Shown: piece by piece, positions 12,863 to 24,811 of the stretch
How positions within the stretch are numbered: position 1 is the first letter of the stretch
Layout: each line of letters opens with the position of its first letter
Assembly: GCA_025531455.1 (NCBI GenBank)
Contig: JAMYHL010000004.1
Location: 868,001 to 932,000 of the forward strand
Length of the DNA: 64,000 bases
Source: Apiotrichum sp. Y4204
Taxonomy: Eukaryota; Basidiomycota; Tremellomycetes; Trichosporonales; Trichosporonaceae
Reading direction: 5' to 3'
The notes under the pieces: generated by a model
What the model saw: only the letters and a program-made list of their open reading frames with translations
The model's database searches: none
Told to the model about the DNA's origin: nothing
Program-made: the position numbers and the translations under genes

Positions 12863-14297
12863 GCATACCCGCGCAGCTCTGCAGGATCCCGGTGCGGTAC
12901 TACAGGATACCCGTGCCGCACTGCAGGTAACCCCTCGCCCCCAGACCCAGCCCGAATTGAAATAGTCTCGGAAAACCGAAGCCAGTATAAGCCAGTGTTA
13001 GTAGCAGTGTAACCCAGTGTTACAGTAGCTGTCTTGCAGCGAAATGTATATATCTGCTACCAACGCGGAACAGATGGATGGCCGCGGAATTTGTGGCTAC
13101 TAATGCCGTGTTCAGAGTGATGGCAATGTCGGCCCAGCAGCCCCACAGCACCGCCCCACCCCACCCCGCAATCAATGCCGCGGAAGCCATCTATTAAGCC
13201 TGGCATGGCTGACTGCTTGCGCAGCCCAGGATCCAAGCATGAAGCACACACCCAGGTCCACCGATGGCCGGCTGAGGTGATGCTCGTTCCACAGGCACCA
13301 TTGCCATCATGCCGGAGATCGCCCCACCACGAGCGACAGGGCAAGGAACGAGGCCCGAGGACTAACCGGCGGAGTGGGGCCGGGTTTCGCGTCCCACCAT
13401 CTTGGAGTTGGACAGAGGACAAGACGAACCGCGTACCGCGTACCGAGTCTGATTCTTCACAATCTCGTGCTGTAATGAGAGAGTGGAAGAGTGGGTCAGA
13501 GGATCCGAGGAGTGAGTTCCGACTCGACTACGACCCATTTCGGCTCTGGCGAGCTCGAGCCCGGCTGCGCGGTATACCATTTTGCCGCGACTCCAACATA
13601 CCCCGATGTCGAGACCCCGAGACCTTGTCGCGTGGGGGTGATAACGGTACATACTGTAACCCCGGATTCATTCGACGCGATACTTTCACTATCGATATCC
13701 TCACTCGGACAACCTGGGCACGCTCACTCACACTGTCACTCGTGACACAGTGCCGGTTCCCCGACTTCTCCGGGCTCCCCAGGTTCCCGCCATTGTCCAC
13801 ACGCTGAAGCGTGATGTCAGATGTCCCCTTGGCCCTTTGGCCATAGTGTTACTAGCGCTGACGAACGATAGGAAGTAGATCCAGGATCACTAGTGTGTGT
13901 TCCTACGTTGGCACGCCGTACGCTGCGCGCTGCGTGCTGCATACTGCGTGCTGCACGCGTACTGCTCCCCAGCCGGCCCGCACCTCGCTCTGGCACACTC
14001 TGGTACTCTGGCGCAGGGGTGGACATGACAGGACACGGAAGGGGCGGAGAATTGGGGTTGTAACGAGCGTGGAAACCCGTCATCTCATTCCCGTATAAGA
14101 GTATCACAGTAGCATGTCATCCCCATATGCCCCAGACTGCAGGCATGCAGGACTCAGGCTCGGCAGGTTTTACATTGACATGAAAAAAAAAAGTACTCTG
14201 GTACTACTGGACGGGACAGCAAATGTGTGAGGCCATGTGAGGGGTACCCAGCAGTGCACGGTGCTAGCGGTGGCCCTCGTGTGCGTCAGGCTGGCGC

Positions 14298-14346
14298 AGG
14301 CGTCGAGGGCGACAGGCGTCGAGGCGTCGAGGCGTCGAGGCGCTCA
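14298..14346. repeat. 8-nt tandem repeat, GGCGTCGA
   Basis: At least four near-exact GGCGTCGA units lie head to tail in non-coding DNA. Confidence 0.7.
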
Positions 14347-15504
14347 GGTCGGGAGGGAAGAGGGAAGAGAGGAGCGGGATTCCCGGCCGGGATCGGCGCC
14401 GACGCCGACGCGCCGAGCCTGAGCGCCTGAAGACGCCGAGGCGCGAGGATGGGGAGATGCGTAGTGGAACTACGTGTCTTGTCAACCTTTGTCATTCTCG
14501 GATACGATCCGCGATTCATGATCGCGCTGCGCGAAGTACAATGCGCGATGCGCGAGACGATCATTGATCACGATCACGATCACGGATCTGCAGCGCTAGC
14601 TGCCCATTGTGGCTGATCAAGCGGATCTGATGATCTAATGCTAGCTTGCTAGTAGCTAGCATGTCGTGATTAGTCGCGCACGGACCCTCCCTCGTCTCTG
14701 CACACTGCTTGTTCGGGATACGGTACCGGGTGCCGGGTGCGCGCGACTCGCGGGCTCGCGAATTCGCGATTCGATTGTTTCGTATCCACGTGGGTACCCT
14801 GAATCCAGCTAGGATCGCCCAGAGGTTGCTGGGAGTGTTGGAGATGGTTCCAAAGGGACCAGGGCGGACAGGCACAAGGAGGGAAACGAGGGAAATTGTG
14901 AACTCTTGAGGATCAGAGGCCGGGGAAGGGGACTTCAGCAGAGGTAGCAGAGGGGAGGGCGGGAGAGAGAGGGTCCGGAGGGTAAGACAGGTACCTACAC
15001 GGCGGGGCACACGGCAGCGCAGGAGGAGAGGCGAGACAGGAAAAACAGACCAGAAACCAGAAACATGTCTCCCTCCCCCCCTTTGGCCCTCAAGCCCTTC
15101 CCTTTGTGCTTTTTTGCCCCTTTGCCCTCCCCGTCGCCGTTTTTGCCTCTTTGCCTTGTCTCGTGTGTCTTTGCTCTGTCTGTGTGTGTGTCTGTGCAAA
15201 CTGTGTCTTCCCTCTGCGATTGCAGCATAGAGCACGCTCTGCAACTCTGGCCTTTGGATTACACTCTGATTGATCGCATTACCTGTCTCGGCATCGCGCA
15301 GTCTCCCCATCGCCGTCGCCGTCGCCATCAATATCAACGTCCACATCGCCGTCGCCATCGCGCACACACAATCAGAAACAAAACACACTACTCCACATTG
15401 CTAGACCCGAGCCCAAGCCCAAATCCGGCCAAACAAGCAACAAGCAACAAGTAATTAGCCACCTTGCCAAGGCGCACCCTGCTCGTCTGCCTTTGCGCGA
15501 TTCG

Positions 15505-15541
15505 AATCCCAAATCCAAATCCAAATCGAAATCCAAATCAA
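15505..15541. repeat. 6-nt tandem repeat, AAATCC
   Basis: About six AAATCC units with one AAATCG variant, upstream of the RhoGAP gene. Confidence 0.75.
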
Positions 15542-16364
15542 AAGTCCACGACGACGACAGCGACCACCACCACCAGCAGCGGTGCACAACACGACTGCAG
15601 CCACCTTTACACCTTTGCATTCCTCTTCCACTCCACTCCACCCTCGTCTTACTCCCCATCCATCTCCATCTCCTCCCATCCCACACCGTCATCACCTCCA
15701 TCTCCCTCCTACCCAGCTTACGATCGAACCACATCTCGTCGCATCGCGTCTCATCACACCCCACCCTCATCGCAACGCTCTTGGGTCGTTGCCCGTCGCC
15801 AACCGCGCCGAGTTTCACCACATCCACACCCACACACCCACACACACACAGAAACACTCTCCTCCATACCGCGCCACGCCACACCACACTCCTGGTCTCG
15901 GCTCCCGACCGTCGCACCTGCCGCGCACACGGCCGCTTCTCACCCAGCCCCATTCTCCGGAGCTCCCCCGTCCCATCCAGTCCGCGCGGCGGGACGGAGC
16001 CGCCGTGCACTCATCCGCGCGCGCGCCGCGTCAGGACGATCGTCGTGTCGGGCTGCGTCGTCACACGCACCCCAACACAGATACCTATTGTACTAGGCGG
16101 GGCGTGAGCACATCCGTGCCACCGAACCGGTGTCTGCGTGTCGGCTGAGCGGCCAAACGGAGCCCATCAGCGACATCTCCAACAACGCCTAAGCACGCCA
16201 GCACTACCTCCAGCGCTATCTCTTTTGTCGCGCTCCTGCTTCTTCCACTTTTTTTATTCTTATTTTCATCTTTTTTCTTGTTACATCTCTCGGCATCCAG
16301 CGTGTTGGGTGCGTCACTTGCCCCAGTCCTCAGCTCACCTCAGATGTAATCTCCTCGCGTGACC

Positions 16365-19300
16365 ATGAACTCCCAGACTGCCCACGCCGCCGTCGCCCCC
16401 ACCATCTGTATCTCCAACACCCCCACCGGCCCGTCGGCAGCAGGCCCCTCGCATCAGCCCCAGCAGCAGGCACAACCGCAACCACCAGGGCAGCCGCATC
16501 CGCAATCCCAACAATCACAGCAGAACCCCGGAGCACACATCTCCAGGGCGAGCTCTGCAACCCCCATCACATCCCCCACCCAGATCTCCAGCCCCGGCTC
16601 CCCGCGACACCAGTCCGGCAATGTCGATGTCGAGGCGCTGATACGATCCCATGGTGGCGACCTGCGCCGCACCCTCGAAGCTGTCGTCAGCGACCGTAAC
16701 GGCTTGGTAAGAACCTGATTTGATTTCCGACCTGACAACGCAGCAAGCACAGAACACGCAGCTCTGGAAGCTTATCGAGAAACAGCGCGCCCAGTGCGCC
16801 CATCTCGCAGGAGACAACGACCGTCTCCGCGCAGACCGCGAACGGGCAAACAACCGATTGGTCGCCGCCGGCCTCGATCCCGTGCCGTCTGGAAACCGTC
16901 GTGTGCCCCACAGTGCCAGCGCCGTCGCATTGGGAACCGCCGCGTCATCCGACTCGCACAGCACCGCCAACCACAATGGCCGGCGGCTGAATTCCGACCA
17001 GGAGGACAAGGCATCTGGCCTCGCTGCCCCGCCGACAATGACTACCGCCCAGCGATCAGCCAGTGAGACTCTGAGCTCAAATAGCATGCTGCCAGAACGG
17101 TCCCCGTCGCCCAGTGGCGGACTCTTGCCATCCCCGATGCCGGAAAAGAGGTTACGGCACGAAAGTCGTATGACCTTTCCCCCAGAGGTCGCGTCGTTTA
17201 TGGCCCTTGCGGACTCGACACAGCAGCAGCAGCAAGCGGGCGCGCTCGGCGGCGGTTCTGGATCTCAGCCCGGTCCCAACTCGCTTGCCCCCCGGTTCAG
17301 TGGCGACGCCCAGGCTGGAGCCAACTTGTCTGACGGCTCGCAGCGTGCATCCCCGATCATGGAGCAGGACGAGCTGACAAGCCCCGACTCACCCCGCCCG
17401 TCCCAGGACACTGTGACGTCGCGGCCAACAACATCGCCCGTCACTGGTGGCGACCCGAGTAGAACATCGCTCGAATCTCCCCTCTCTCCCGGCGCCCCGC
17501 CGCAACCGGATCACACGCAGCTCACCACAGCCCTCCTTCCCCATGCCCGTCTGTCCATCCCCCACTCCACAGTCTTCCCCAACCAGAGCGGCCGCGACGT
17601 GCTGTGCTTTATTGTCGCCGTTGCTGTGCGCGCACCCAATTCGACTCCCTTGTCCTGGACTGTCGGCAAGACGTTTTCCGCATTCATGGAGCTGGACGCC
17701 CGCGCACAAGAGCGCTCGGGAAAGAGTCGCAGGGAATGGAAGAAGATGGTGTCGTCTCTACCAGAGGGCAAGGCGTGGAAGGACTTTGCGCCCAGCAAGA
17801 TTGACCAGCGCAAGGCCGCGCTCGAACAGTATCTCGAGTCGTTGCTCGTCGCGCCTGTGAGCGACAAGTCTGATCTGTGCAACTTTCTCTCCTCAGACGT
17901 CGTCCAGGCCAAGACCAACAAGCTCCGCAAGGAGGGATACCTCACCAAGAAGGGCAAGAACTTTGGCGGATGGAAGACGCGCTACTTTGTCCTCGATGGT
18001 CCGGTGATGAAGTACTACGAGACCCGCGGTGGGCCCTTCCTTGGCGCAATCCAACTCGTTGGCGCACAGATCGGCCGGCAAAACCGGGGACCGGACGCGA
18101 ATGACGACCGCAACTTTCGCCACGCCTTCCTCATCATTGAGGCGAATGCGAAGAAGGACTCGTCGCAGAACCGCCATGTGCTGTGTGCAGGCAGCGACGT
18201 GGAGCGCGACAGCTGGATCGACTTGCTGGTCCGACAGGTCGATCCCGACATGACGCCCACACCGTCAGCAAATTCCACTCCCAATGCGATGAGCGCCGGC
18301 CTCGGCCACCAGCGGAGACGCAGTGCAATCCGCAAGTCGAGCAAGGACGTTGTCGTCACTTCTGCCCAGCCATTATCGCAGCTGGCTGATGCCAACGCGA
18401 AATTCATCTCGGGCGCACCGCTCCCGAGTGTGATTAATCTCATGGAGTCGCAGCGCCACGCCGGACCGGCAACACAGTCGCCGACCCATCTCGCACCTGC
18501 CGGCGCCTTTGCATCCACGTCCGATCTCATCTCTCAGCTTGCTCCAAGCGAACCGACCCCCAAGGCCATCAAGCGCCAGAGTGCCATGCCCGGGCGACAA
18601 TCCTTCTCCCCTGCCTACCTCACCAAGCTCTCCAGCGACGGCGTCGCCTCTGTACCAGGGTACAATGTCGACCGCGACCGGGAACGCAAAGCGAAATCAG
18701 GACGCTTCTGGGGTCTTGTGGGAAAGACGCCAGAAAAGGGTACTGCGCGACCAGTATTCGGTGTCCCGCTCTCCGACTCGATCGCCATAGCCTCCGTTGC
18801 CGGCCTACCTGCCATTGTCTTCCGCTGCATCGAGTACCTCGAGGCCAAGCATGCCGACCAGGAGGAAGGCATCTACCGTCTGAGCGGGAGCAGCGCGGTC
18901 ATCAAGGGCCTCAAGGAGCGCTTCAACCAGGAGGGCGATGTCAACCTCCTCCAGATCGACGAGCGGTGGGACCCACACGCCATCGCCGGCCTTCTCAAGA
19001 CATACCTCCGCGAACTTCCCACCAGCCTGCTCACGCGCACACTCCACATGCGGTTCCTCGCGGTAATTGGTGAGAACAGTGTGTTGCATTCTGTACTGAC
19101 ACCCAGACCTCGTGGACTCGACCGCGCGCGTCGCCGAGCTATCGCGCCTCGTCGCCGAGCTCCCACCCGCAAACTACACCCTTCTCCGCGCATTTACCGC
19201 GCACCTAATTCTTATCGTCAAGAACTCGGCCGTCAACAAGATGACATTACGAAACATTGGTATTGTCTTTAGTCCCACGCTCGGCATCCCCGCCGGCATC

Positions 19301-19774
19301 TTTTACGAGCTCGTTTCGCGGTTCGGCGCAATCTTTGACGACGAGGGAGTCGACGAGCTCCCCCTCGACGACCCCGCCACTGTCGCTGCTGCCGTCGAGG
19401 CTACGGGCAGTTCGCCAGGCGGCACACCCGCCGCTGCCACCCTCGAGGAGCCGTCGCAGGCAACAAAGAGCAAACGCAACTCGATGCTGTACCATGCTGC
19501 CGGGGCCGAGGCCATGCTCGGGCTCGCGGGGCGCGCCCTGGACCCGAGCACAGAGGACTCGCAGTCTGAGCTCTCGCTCGACGACCTCGAGAGCGAGCCC
19601 ATGAGCGCACAGAGCAGCGACAACATGTCCCTCGCAGCCACGGACGCCAGTCCCGGCACAGGCACTGTCCGGAGGCGCGACAATGTGTCCACCACGGCGG
19701 CCGCGCAGGCGCAGTCCCCCGACGCCGTCGAGGCGCTCCAGCAGAATCATAATGACACACACAGTCCCGCCTAG
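16365..19774 (+). CDS. BEM3: Bem3-like Rho GTPase-activating protein (PX, PH, RhoGAP)
   Basis: Exons 16365-16706, 16744-19069 and 19107-19774 (introns 37 nt each) give 1111 residues, close to yeast Bem3 (1128). The N-terminus is Gln/Pro/Ser-rich, with a short coiled stretch at about 115-150 (QNTQLWKLIEKQRAQCAHLAGDNDRLRADRERAN). A PX domain lies at about 400-500 (ending REWKKMVSSLPEGKAWKDFAPSK...ALEQYLESLL). A PH domain at about 510-615 begins KEGYLTKKGKNFGGWKTRYFVL. The RhoGAP domain at about 785-970 has FGVPLSDSI, the arginine finger in GIYRLSGSS (about R826), LKTYLRELP and KMTLRNIGIVFSPTLG. The start ATG follows an in-frame GTG with no upstream exon needed. The expected role is GTP hydrolysis on Cdc42 during polarised growth, bound to phosphoinositide membranes. 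The C-terminal 190 residues are acidic and disordered. Confidence 0.93.
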
Positions 19775-19956
19775 TTTTATACACAGTTATGCTACCTATT
19801 ATATATCCGGCGTACTGCCGTACAGAGCACGCGGCGCGGGGTGCGGTACTCACCAGGACGACCCAGGGCGACCCCAAACGTACTGGACATGAACTCTGAT
19901 TTCATTTGTTGACAAGGAATGTCACATACGATCGGCCTACAGACAATATTTTCATT

Positions 19957-22900
19957 TCACTCTTTAATTTCGCCCTCCTCGCTCCCCTCGTCGTCGTCCC
20001 GCGCTGGCGGCGGCGGCCGACGCACGGGAGACGGCACGCGGCGGGGCGCGGGCCTGGGCGGTGCCGGTGCCAGTGCGGGGGCGCGCTCTGGCTCCTTTGC
20101 TTGCTCCTTTGCTGGCTCGGCGGGCTCAGCGGGCTCGGCAGGCTCGGGCCGGCGCTCAGGCTCAGGCTTGGGTTCAGGCTCAGGCTTCGGCTCAGGCTCA
20201 GGCGCGCGTTCAGGCTCGGGCGTCTTTGTCCTTTCCTTCGCCGGGGCCGAAACGGGCGGCGGGGTGGCGTCCTCGAGTGCGTCGTCGATATCCATCGGTT
20301 CCGAGCCCTCGCCGTCTGCTGGAGGCTGTGGTTCTGCTGGTTCCGGCGCGGGCGGGGGCGTGGGCTCGCGGGCGGGCTCGGACTCGGGCTGCGGTGTAGA
20401 AGCTTTCGGGTAGGGTTCCTTTGGCGGGGTCGGGATCGCGGGCTGGGGTTCACGTTCGGGTTCAGCCGCCTCTGCCTCTGCCTTTGCCTCTGCCTTTGCC
20501 TCTGGCTCCGCCTCTGGCTCTGGTGCCGGCTCTGGGAGCGGCTCAGTCTCGGGGGCGGGCGAGGGCAGCTTAGCCGGTGCCTTTGTGGGCGACTTTGCAG
20601 GCGACTTGGGCGGCGTCTTGGCGGGAGACTTTGCAGGAGACTTTGCGGGAGACTTGGATTTTGCCGGCGACAGAGGCGGTGTGGCCTCCTTCTCTACTGG
20701 GGCGGGCTTGGCTGGCGACTCGGCCCTGGCCGGCGACGCGGGCTTTGTCGGCGACGCGGCGCGCACAGGCGATGCGGCCCTGCCTGGTGATGCGGACTTG
20801 GTCGGCGATGCAGCCTTAATGGGAGATGCCGGGAGTTTGGCCGGCGAGGGAGCCTTGATGGGCGACGCGGCGCGGACGGGGGATGCAGCCTTGGTGGGTG
20901 ACGGCGCTTTGGCGGGAGATGCCGCCTTGGCGGGTGAGGTCGCGCGCGGGGCGTTCTCAGGGGAGGCGGGCTCGGCGGCCGGTGGAAGCGTTGCGGGCTG
21001 CTTGCGTGGCGAGGAGCGAGTCGGCTGGATCTTGACTGGCGACTTTGACTTTGCGCGGGGTGCGGCCTCTGGCGCGGGCTCGGCGGGTTCAGCCGTCTCG
21101 GGCGCTGCTTCCGGCTCGGGTTTGGCGTCGTCCATCGCGACGTCGCCGTCGACGTCTACCTCCTTGCCCTCTGCCTTGTTCCCTGCCTTGTCCTCCTTGT
21201 CGGCCTCGTCCTTGTCCTTGTCCTCCTCGAGGTCCTCGTTGTCCTTGTAAAACTCGATGACATCCGCCTCGTTCCACGAGGGGAGGAACACGCGCCCCTC
21301 CTCACGCTTCACCCAGCGGTACACCTTGGCTTCGTACAGCCACCCGTCCTCGTCGTCCGCCTGCACTGCGAGGCCCTCGCGGATCCACTGCGTGTTCTCC
21401 GGCTCGACATCCTCCATGACCACCTTGGCGCCGCCGCTCGAGTTCAGTGAGCTCAGCGTGAGCAGCAGCGCATCGTTCCACGGGTCGAGGTGTAGCATGA
21501 ACCTGCTGTCAGTTGTGTAGAAAGGGGAGTGCAACTCACATCTCGCGCGGGGTGCCAAACTCGAGATCGTGCGTAAAGAGTGTTGGGCGCTCCTTTCGCG
21601 TCACGTTGTCGAGGTAGCTCAGCAGGGCCTCGGGCGAGTACGAGTAGTATGCGTTTCCGCGCATGAACTGTAACGTCTCGGGCTCGAATTCGTTGTACGG
21701 CAGGTCCCATTCCCGGCTCGCCGGCTTGCTGGGGAGCTCCTCGGGAAGGAGAATATCCTCGGGAAGCACGCCCGCGTCAACTTGGATGTCAGCTGGCTGC
21801 GGCGCAACGCAGTCCAGCAGCATGCGTTCGCGCTGCAGCTCCGCCATATGGAGCTTGCGCTTTGCGCGTTTGTCCAGTGACGACGGGATGGCTTGGTCCA
21901 CCTGGGGTGTGAGTGACTCGATCAAGTCGGGGTCGGCTACAGTACTCCCCCTCGCTCCTTACTCACCTTGACACGCTCAACGCCTTCAACAACAATACTC
22001 GCGCCGTCGTGTCCGTTGCCCCATGCGCGGGTGATCACGCCGTTGCGCTCGGTGGCATAGTACTTGACAAGGCTGGGGACGATGCGCACCGAGACATTGA
22101 CGAGGTCCGAGTCGGAGCGTGTCTCTGGCCCGCCCCAGCGGACCCAGCCCGCGTGGATGAGGACAAGGCCGAGGTCCGAGTCGTCGGTATACACGTCTGT
22201 TCCCCAGATACGCCGCTCGCCGCGCGCCTTGCCCGATGCGCCCCACTCGAGACCGACCTTTGCGCCGTCTCCGCCTGTCGGCGACGCTTCGTCCCATCCC
22301 GGCTCGCCGCGCACCTTCCACCGGCTGCCGAGGAAGGCACCCGAGATGCGCACGATGACCAACGCGCCTTCATTCTCGGGCTGCGTGAAGCGCGTGCGTG
22401 CGAGCGACCACTCCGAGCCAGCATACACCTGACGCGCGACCACACGGTTGAGATCGCCCACAGTTTTGAGATACGCCTGGACGGGCGCGCTCGTGACGTC
22501 GGGCCAGGTTTTCGTCGCGACAGTCAGTGCCGAAAGATCCTTCTTCTCCTCCTTGGGCTCCTCCTTTTTGCGCTTTCGGCTGCCAGCGGCTTTCCGAGCC
22601 GGGGCGGGCGCCGGCGGAGGTGGCGCGGCATCCTCGGTGGACGTGTCTGCACGAGCACGCTTGTTTTCACGCGGTGTGTATGTGTACTCGCGGCTGTCGG
22701 GTTTGGGAGTGTACTGATACGGCGGCTGGGTGCTGGATGGCCGTTCAGGCGCTGGAGGTGGAGGTGCAGCGCGCTGCGGAGGTTGCGGGGGAGGCGCCGT
22801 CGCAACAGGAGGCGGTGTGGCCTTGGCCGGGGGAGGATCGACAGGGTATGGTTGAGGCTGGGCACCTGGGTTAAGCACCTCAATGTGGCGGGTGTACTTT

Positions 22901-24811
22901 GGTTCCGGCGCGGTGGGTGCAGGCGGACGGGGACGGTACACGTCGCCGTACGGGGTCGACGACTGGCGTGGGGGTTGGAACGGCTTGCTCTCTACGCCGC
23001 CGTAGCCAGGCTTCGTGTCCTCGTGGGGTCGGGCCATGGAGAGTTCACGCTGCTTCTGGCGCTCGCGGTCGAGACGCGCCAGACGGTCCTTGTCCGCCTG
23101 CTCGCGCTCGCGCTCGCGCTCGCGGATCGCCTGCCGCTCGCGTTCGAGATCAACGCTTGCCTTGCGCTCGCGTTCAAACTGGCTTTCGCGCTCCTTGTCG
23201 CGTTCCCGTTGCCGTTCACGCTCGCGCTCGCGCTCGAGGCGCTCCTGGCGCTCTGCAGGCGTGCCGCCGTACCCACCGAAGGGGAAGCCGCCGAGCCCGC
23301 TGCCGCCGCCGAGGAAGCCACCACCCATGCCGTACGAGTTGTATGGTGTGGTGTAGGCGGATGCGTACGTTGACGAGAAGGAATACGGCGGGCGTCCCGT
23401 GTGGGATGTGGCCGTCGGCGGTCCAGATGCGCCCCCCGGCTTGCCTGCAGACGAGCCTGGAGCCGGGGGCACTTCGCGGGTGGATTGTATCGGCGAGGTT
23501 GAGGCGGACTGGACCGGTGAGCGCTGTGGAGGGGGCACGTCACGCGAAGCCTGGGAGAGCGGGGGCGGGCCACCAAAAAGACCTCCACGCGATGCAGCCG
23601 AGGGCGGCGGCGCGTTTGACTTGATGGGGCTCGATTGGCCGATGGATGCGAGACCCGCCAGATTCTCGTGGGGTTGGCTTGCGTTGGACAGAGTGCGCTG
23701 GTGTCCGTCCTTGGATGTCTGGCTGGCGTTGCTGCCTGATCGTGCGCGTCCACCCTCGTACCCCGTTCCCATCGGACGGGGTCCCAAGCTGGAGAACGGG
23801 GGAAGGTGAGAACCGCGGGGAGCGTTCGATGCGGATTGCGATGGAGGGAGCGATCCGGACATAGGAGGTTTCGAGCCCGGTCCGGATGGCGGCGGAGGAC
23901 CTGATGGTTCTCTGCGAGCGAGGGTGGGCGATGTGGATGCGGACGATGGATGGCCGGCGTGTCCTGGTGGGGGACGCGAGTAAGGGCCAGATGACGTCGC
24001 ACGGCCGGGTGAACCGTCAGGGCCACCACCGGCCTTTTGTTGTCGCTCACGTTCCATATCACGAAGACGCTCCCGCTCGCGCTTTTCAGTGAACAAATCC
24101 GATGCTGACGGCACTCCTCCAGGGCCGCCAGGACCTCTGTCGCCGCCACCACCGCCGCCTGGGTGGCCTCCGGGCGGCTTTGGCGGCTGCTGTCCACCTC
24201 CTTGCCGTGCAAGCTCACGTTCGCGCTCAATCTCACGGAGGCGGTCGCGCTCGCGCTTCTCAGCCAAATAGCTACCGAACGGGTAGCCTGGGCCGCCAAA
24301 CATGCTTGATCGGGGACCGCCAGGGCCAGAGCCGGGGGAGTCGTGTCGAGCGGGATAAGACGAGCTCAGACCGGAGCCGGGGACGCGAGAGTCGGAAGGG
24401 ATGGGGGGTGGAGGACCGCGATCGCGGTCACGGTCACGGTCGCGATCGCCGGGGCCGGGAGGAAGGTGGCGGTGATGATGGGGCGGAGGAGGGATATGGG
24501 AGTGAGAAGGTGGGGGATTGTTGGTCGACGAAGAGGGAGGCTCGCCTCGAGAAGCGGATGCGCCTGGGCCCGGGTAGCCGAAGCGAGATGACGGCGGCTG
24601 GTCGAGCTCTGGATGGGGTCAGCCGGCTACCGGAGATGGCGGTAAGTGGTGACGAAAATGCAGATGCGAATGCGGATGTGAAGTGAATGCGGATGCAGAT
24701 GCAGATGAGAGAGAGAGAGCGAGAGAGAGAGAGAGAGAGAGATGAAAGAAAGTGATGAAAGAAAGGATGGAACACTTTTGACGTACCGCGTCGTTTGTCT
24801 TGATCCGACAT
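19957..24811 (-). CDS. RXT3: Large Rxt3-family subunit of the Rpd3L histone deacetylase complex
   Basis: Minus-strand exons 24811-24787 (25 nt), 24608-21967, 21901-21540 and 21505-19957 join in phase to about 1525 residues. Introns are 178, 65 and about 34 nt. The N-terminus is Pro/Gly/Arg-rich, with a stretch of RERERE-type charged helix (about 250-450). The Rxt3 core lies at about 690-900 and shows GERRIWGTDVYTDDSDLGLVLIHAGW, the family signature. It is followed by a YNEFEPETLQFMRGNAYYSYSPEALL block. The C-terminal third holds about twenty SPxK/SPxR repeats and then a Pro-Glu-Ala-Lys tail. Known family role: Rpd3L subunit, transcriptional repression in the nucleus. Yeast Rxt3 is only 294 residues, so this one is hugely extended. 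The last acceptor is a CAGCAG tandem, giving an optional residue. The first exon encodes only MSDQDKRR plus one base. Confidence 0.88.
24707..24742. repeat. (GA)n microsatellite inside the first RXT3 intron
   Basis: An almost pure GA dinucleotide run, interrupted once by GC. It follows ATGCGGATGCAGATG-type repeats and lies within the 178-nt intron 24609-24786. Confidence 0.85.

Larger units (their letters stand above)
12863..16364. other. Long intergenic spacer and probable leader of the RhoGAP gene
   Basis: No supported gene in 3.5 kb. Between about 15060 and 16360 the + strand is strongly pyrimidine- and CCA-rich with several short repeats, fitting a long promoter/5' leader of the gene at 16365. 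Minus-strand open frames near 14561-15388 lack domains and have low-complexity RKG-rich composition. Confidence 0.6.

Noticed and set aside
14561..15388. 275-residue minus-strand frame
   Set aside because: Low-complexity, no domain, overlaps simple repeats and the leader of the RhoGAP gene. No supporting splice structure.
24707..24742. GA repeat as a CRISPR-like or regulatory array
   Set aside because: It is a plain dinucleotide microsatellite within an intron.
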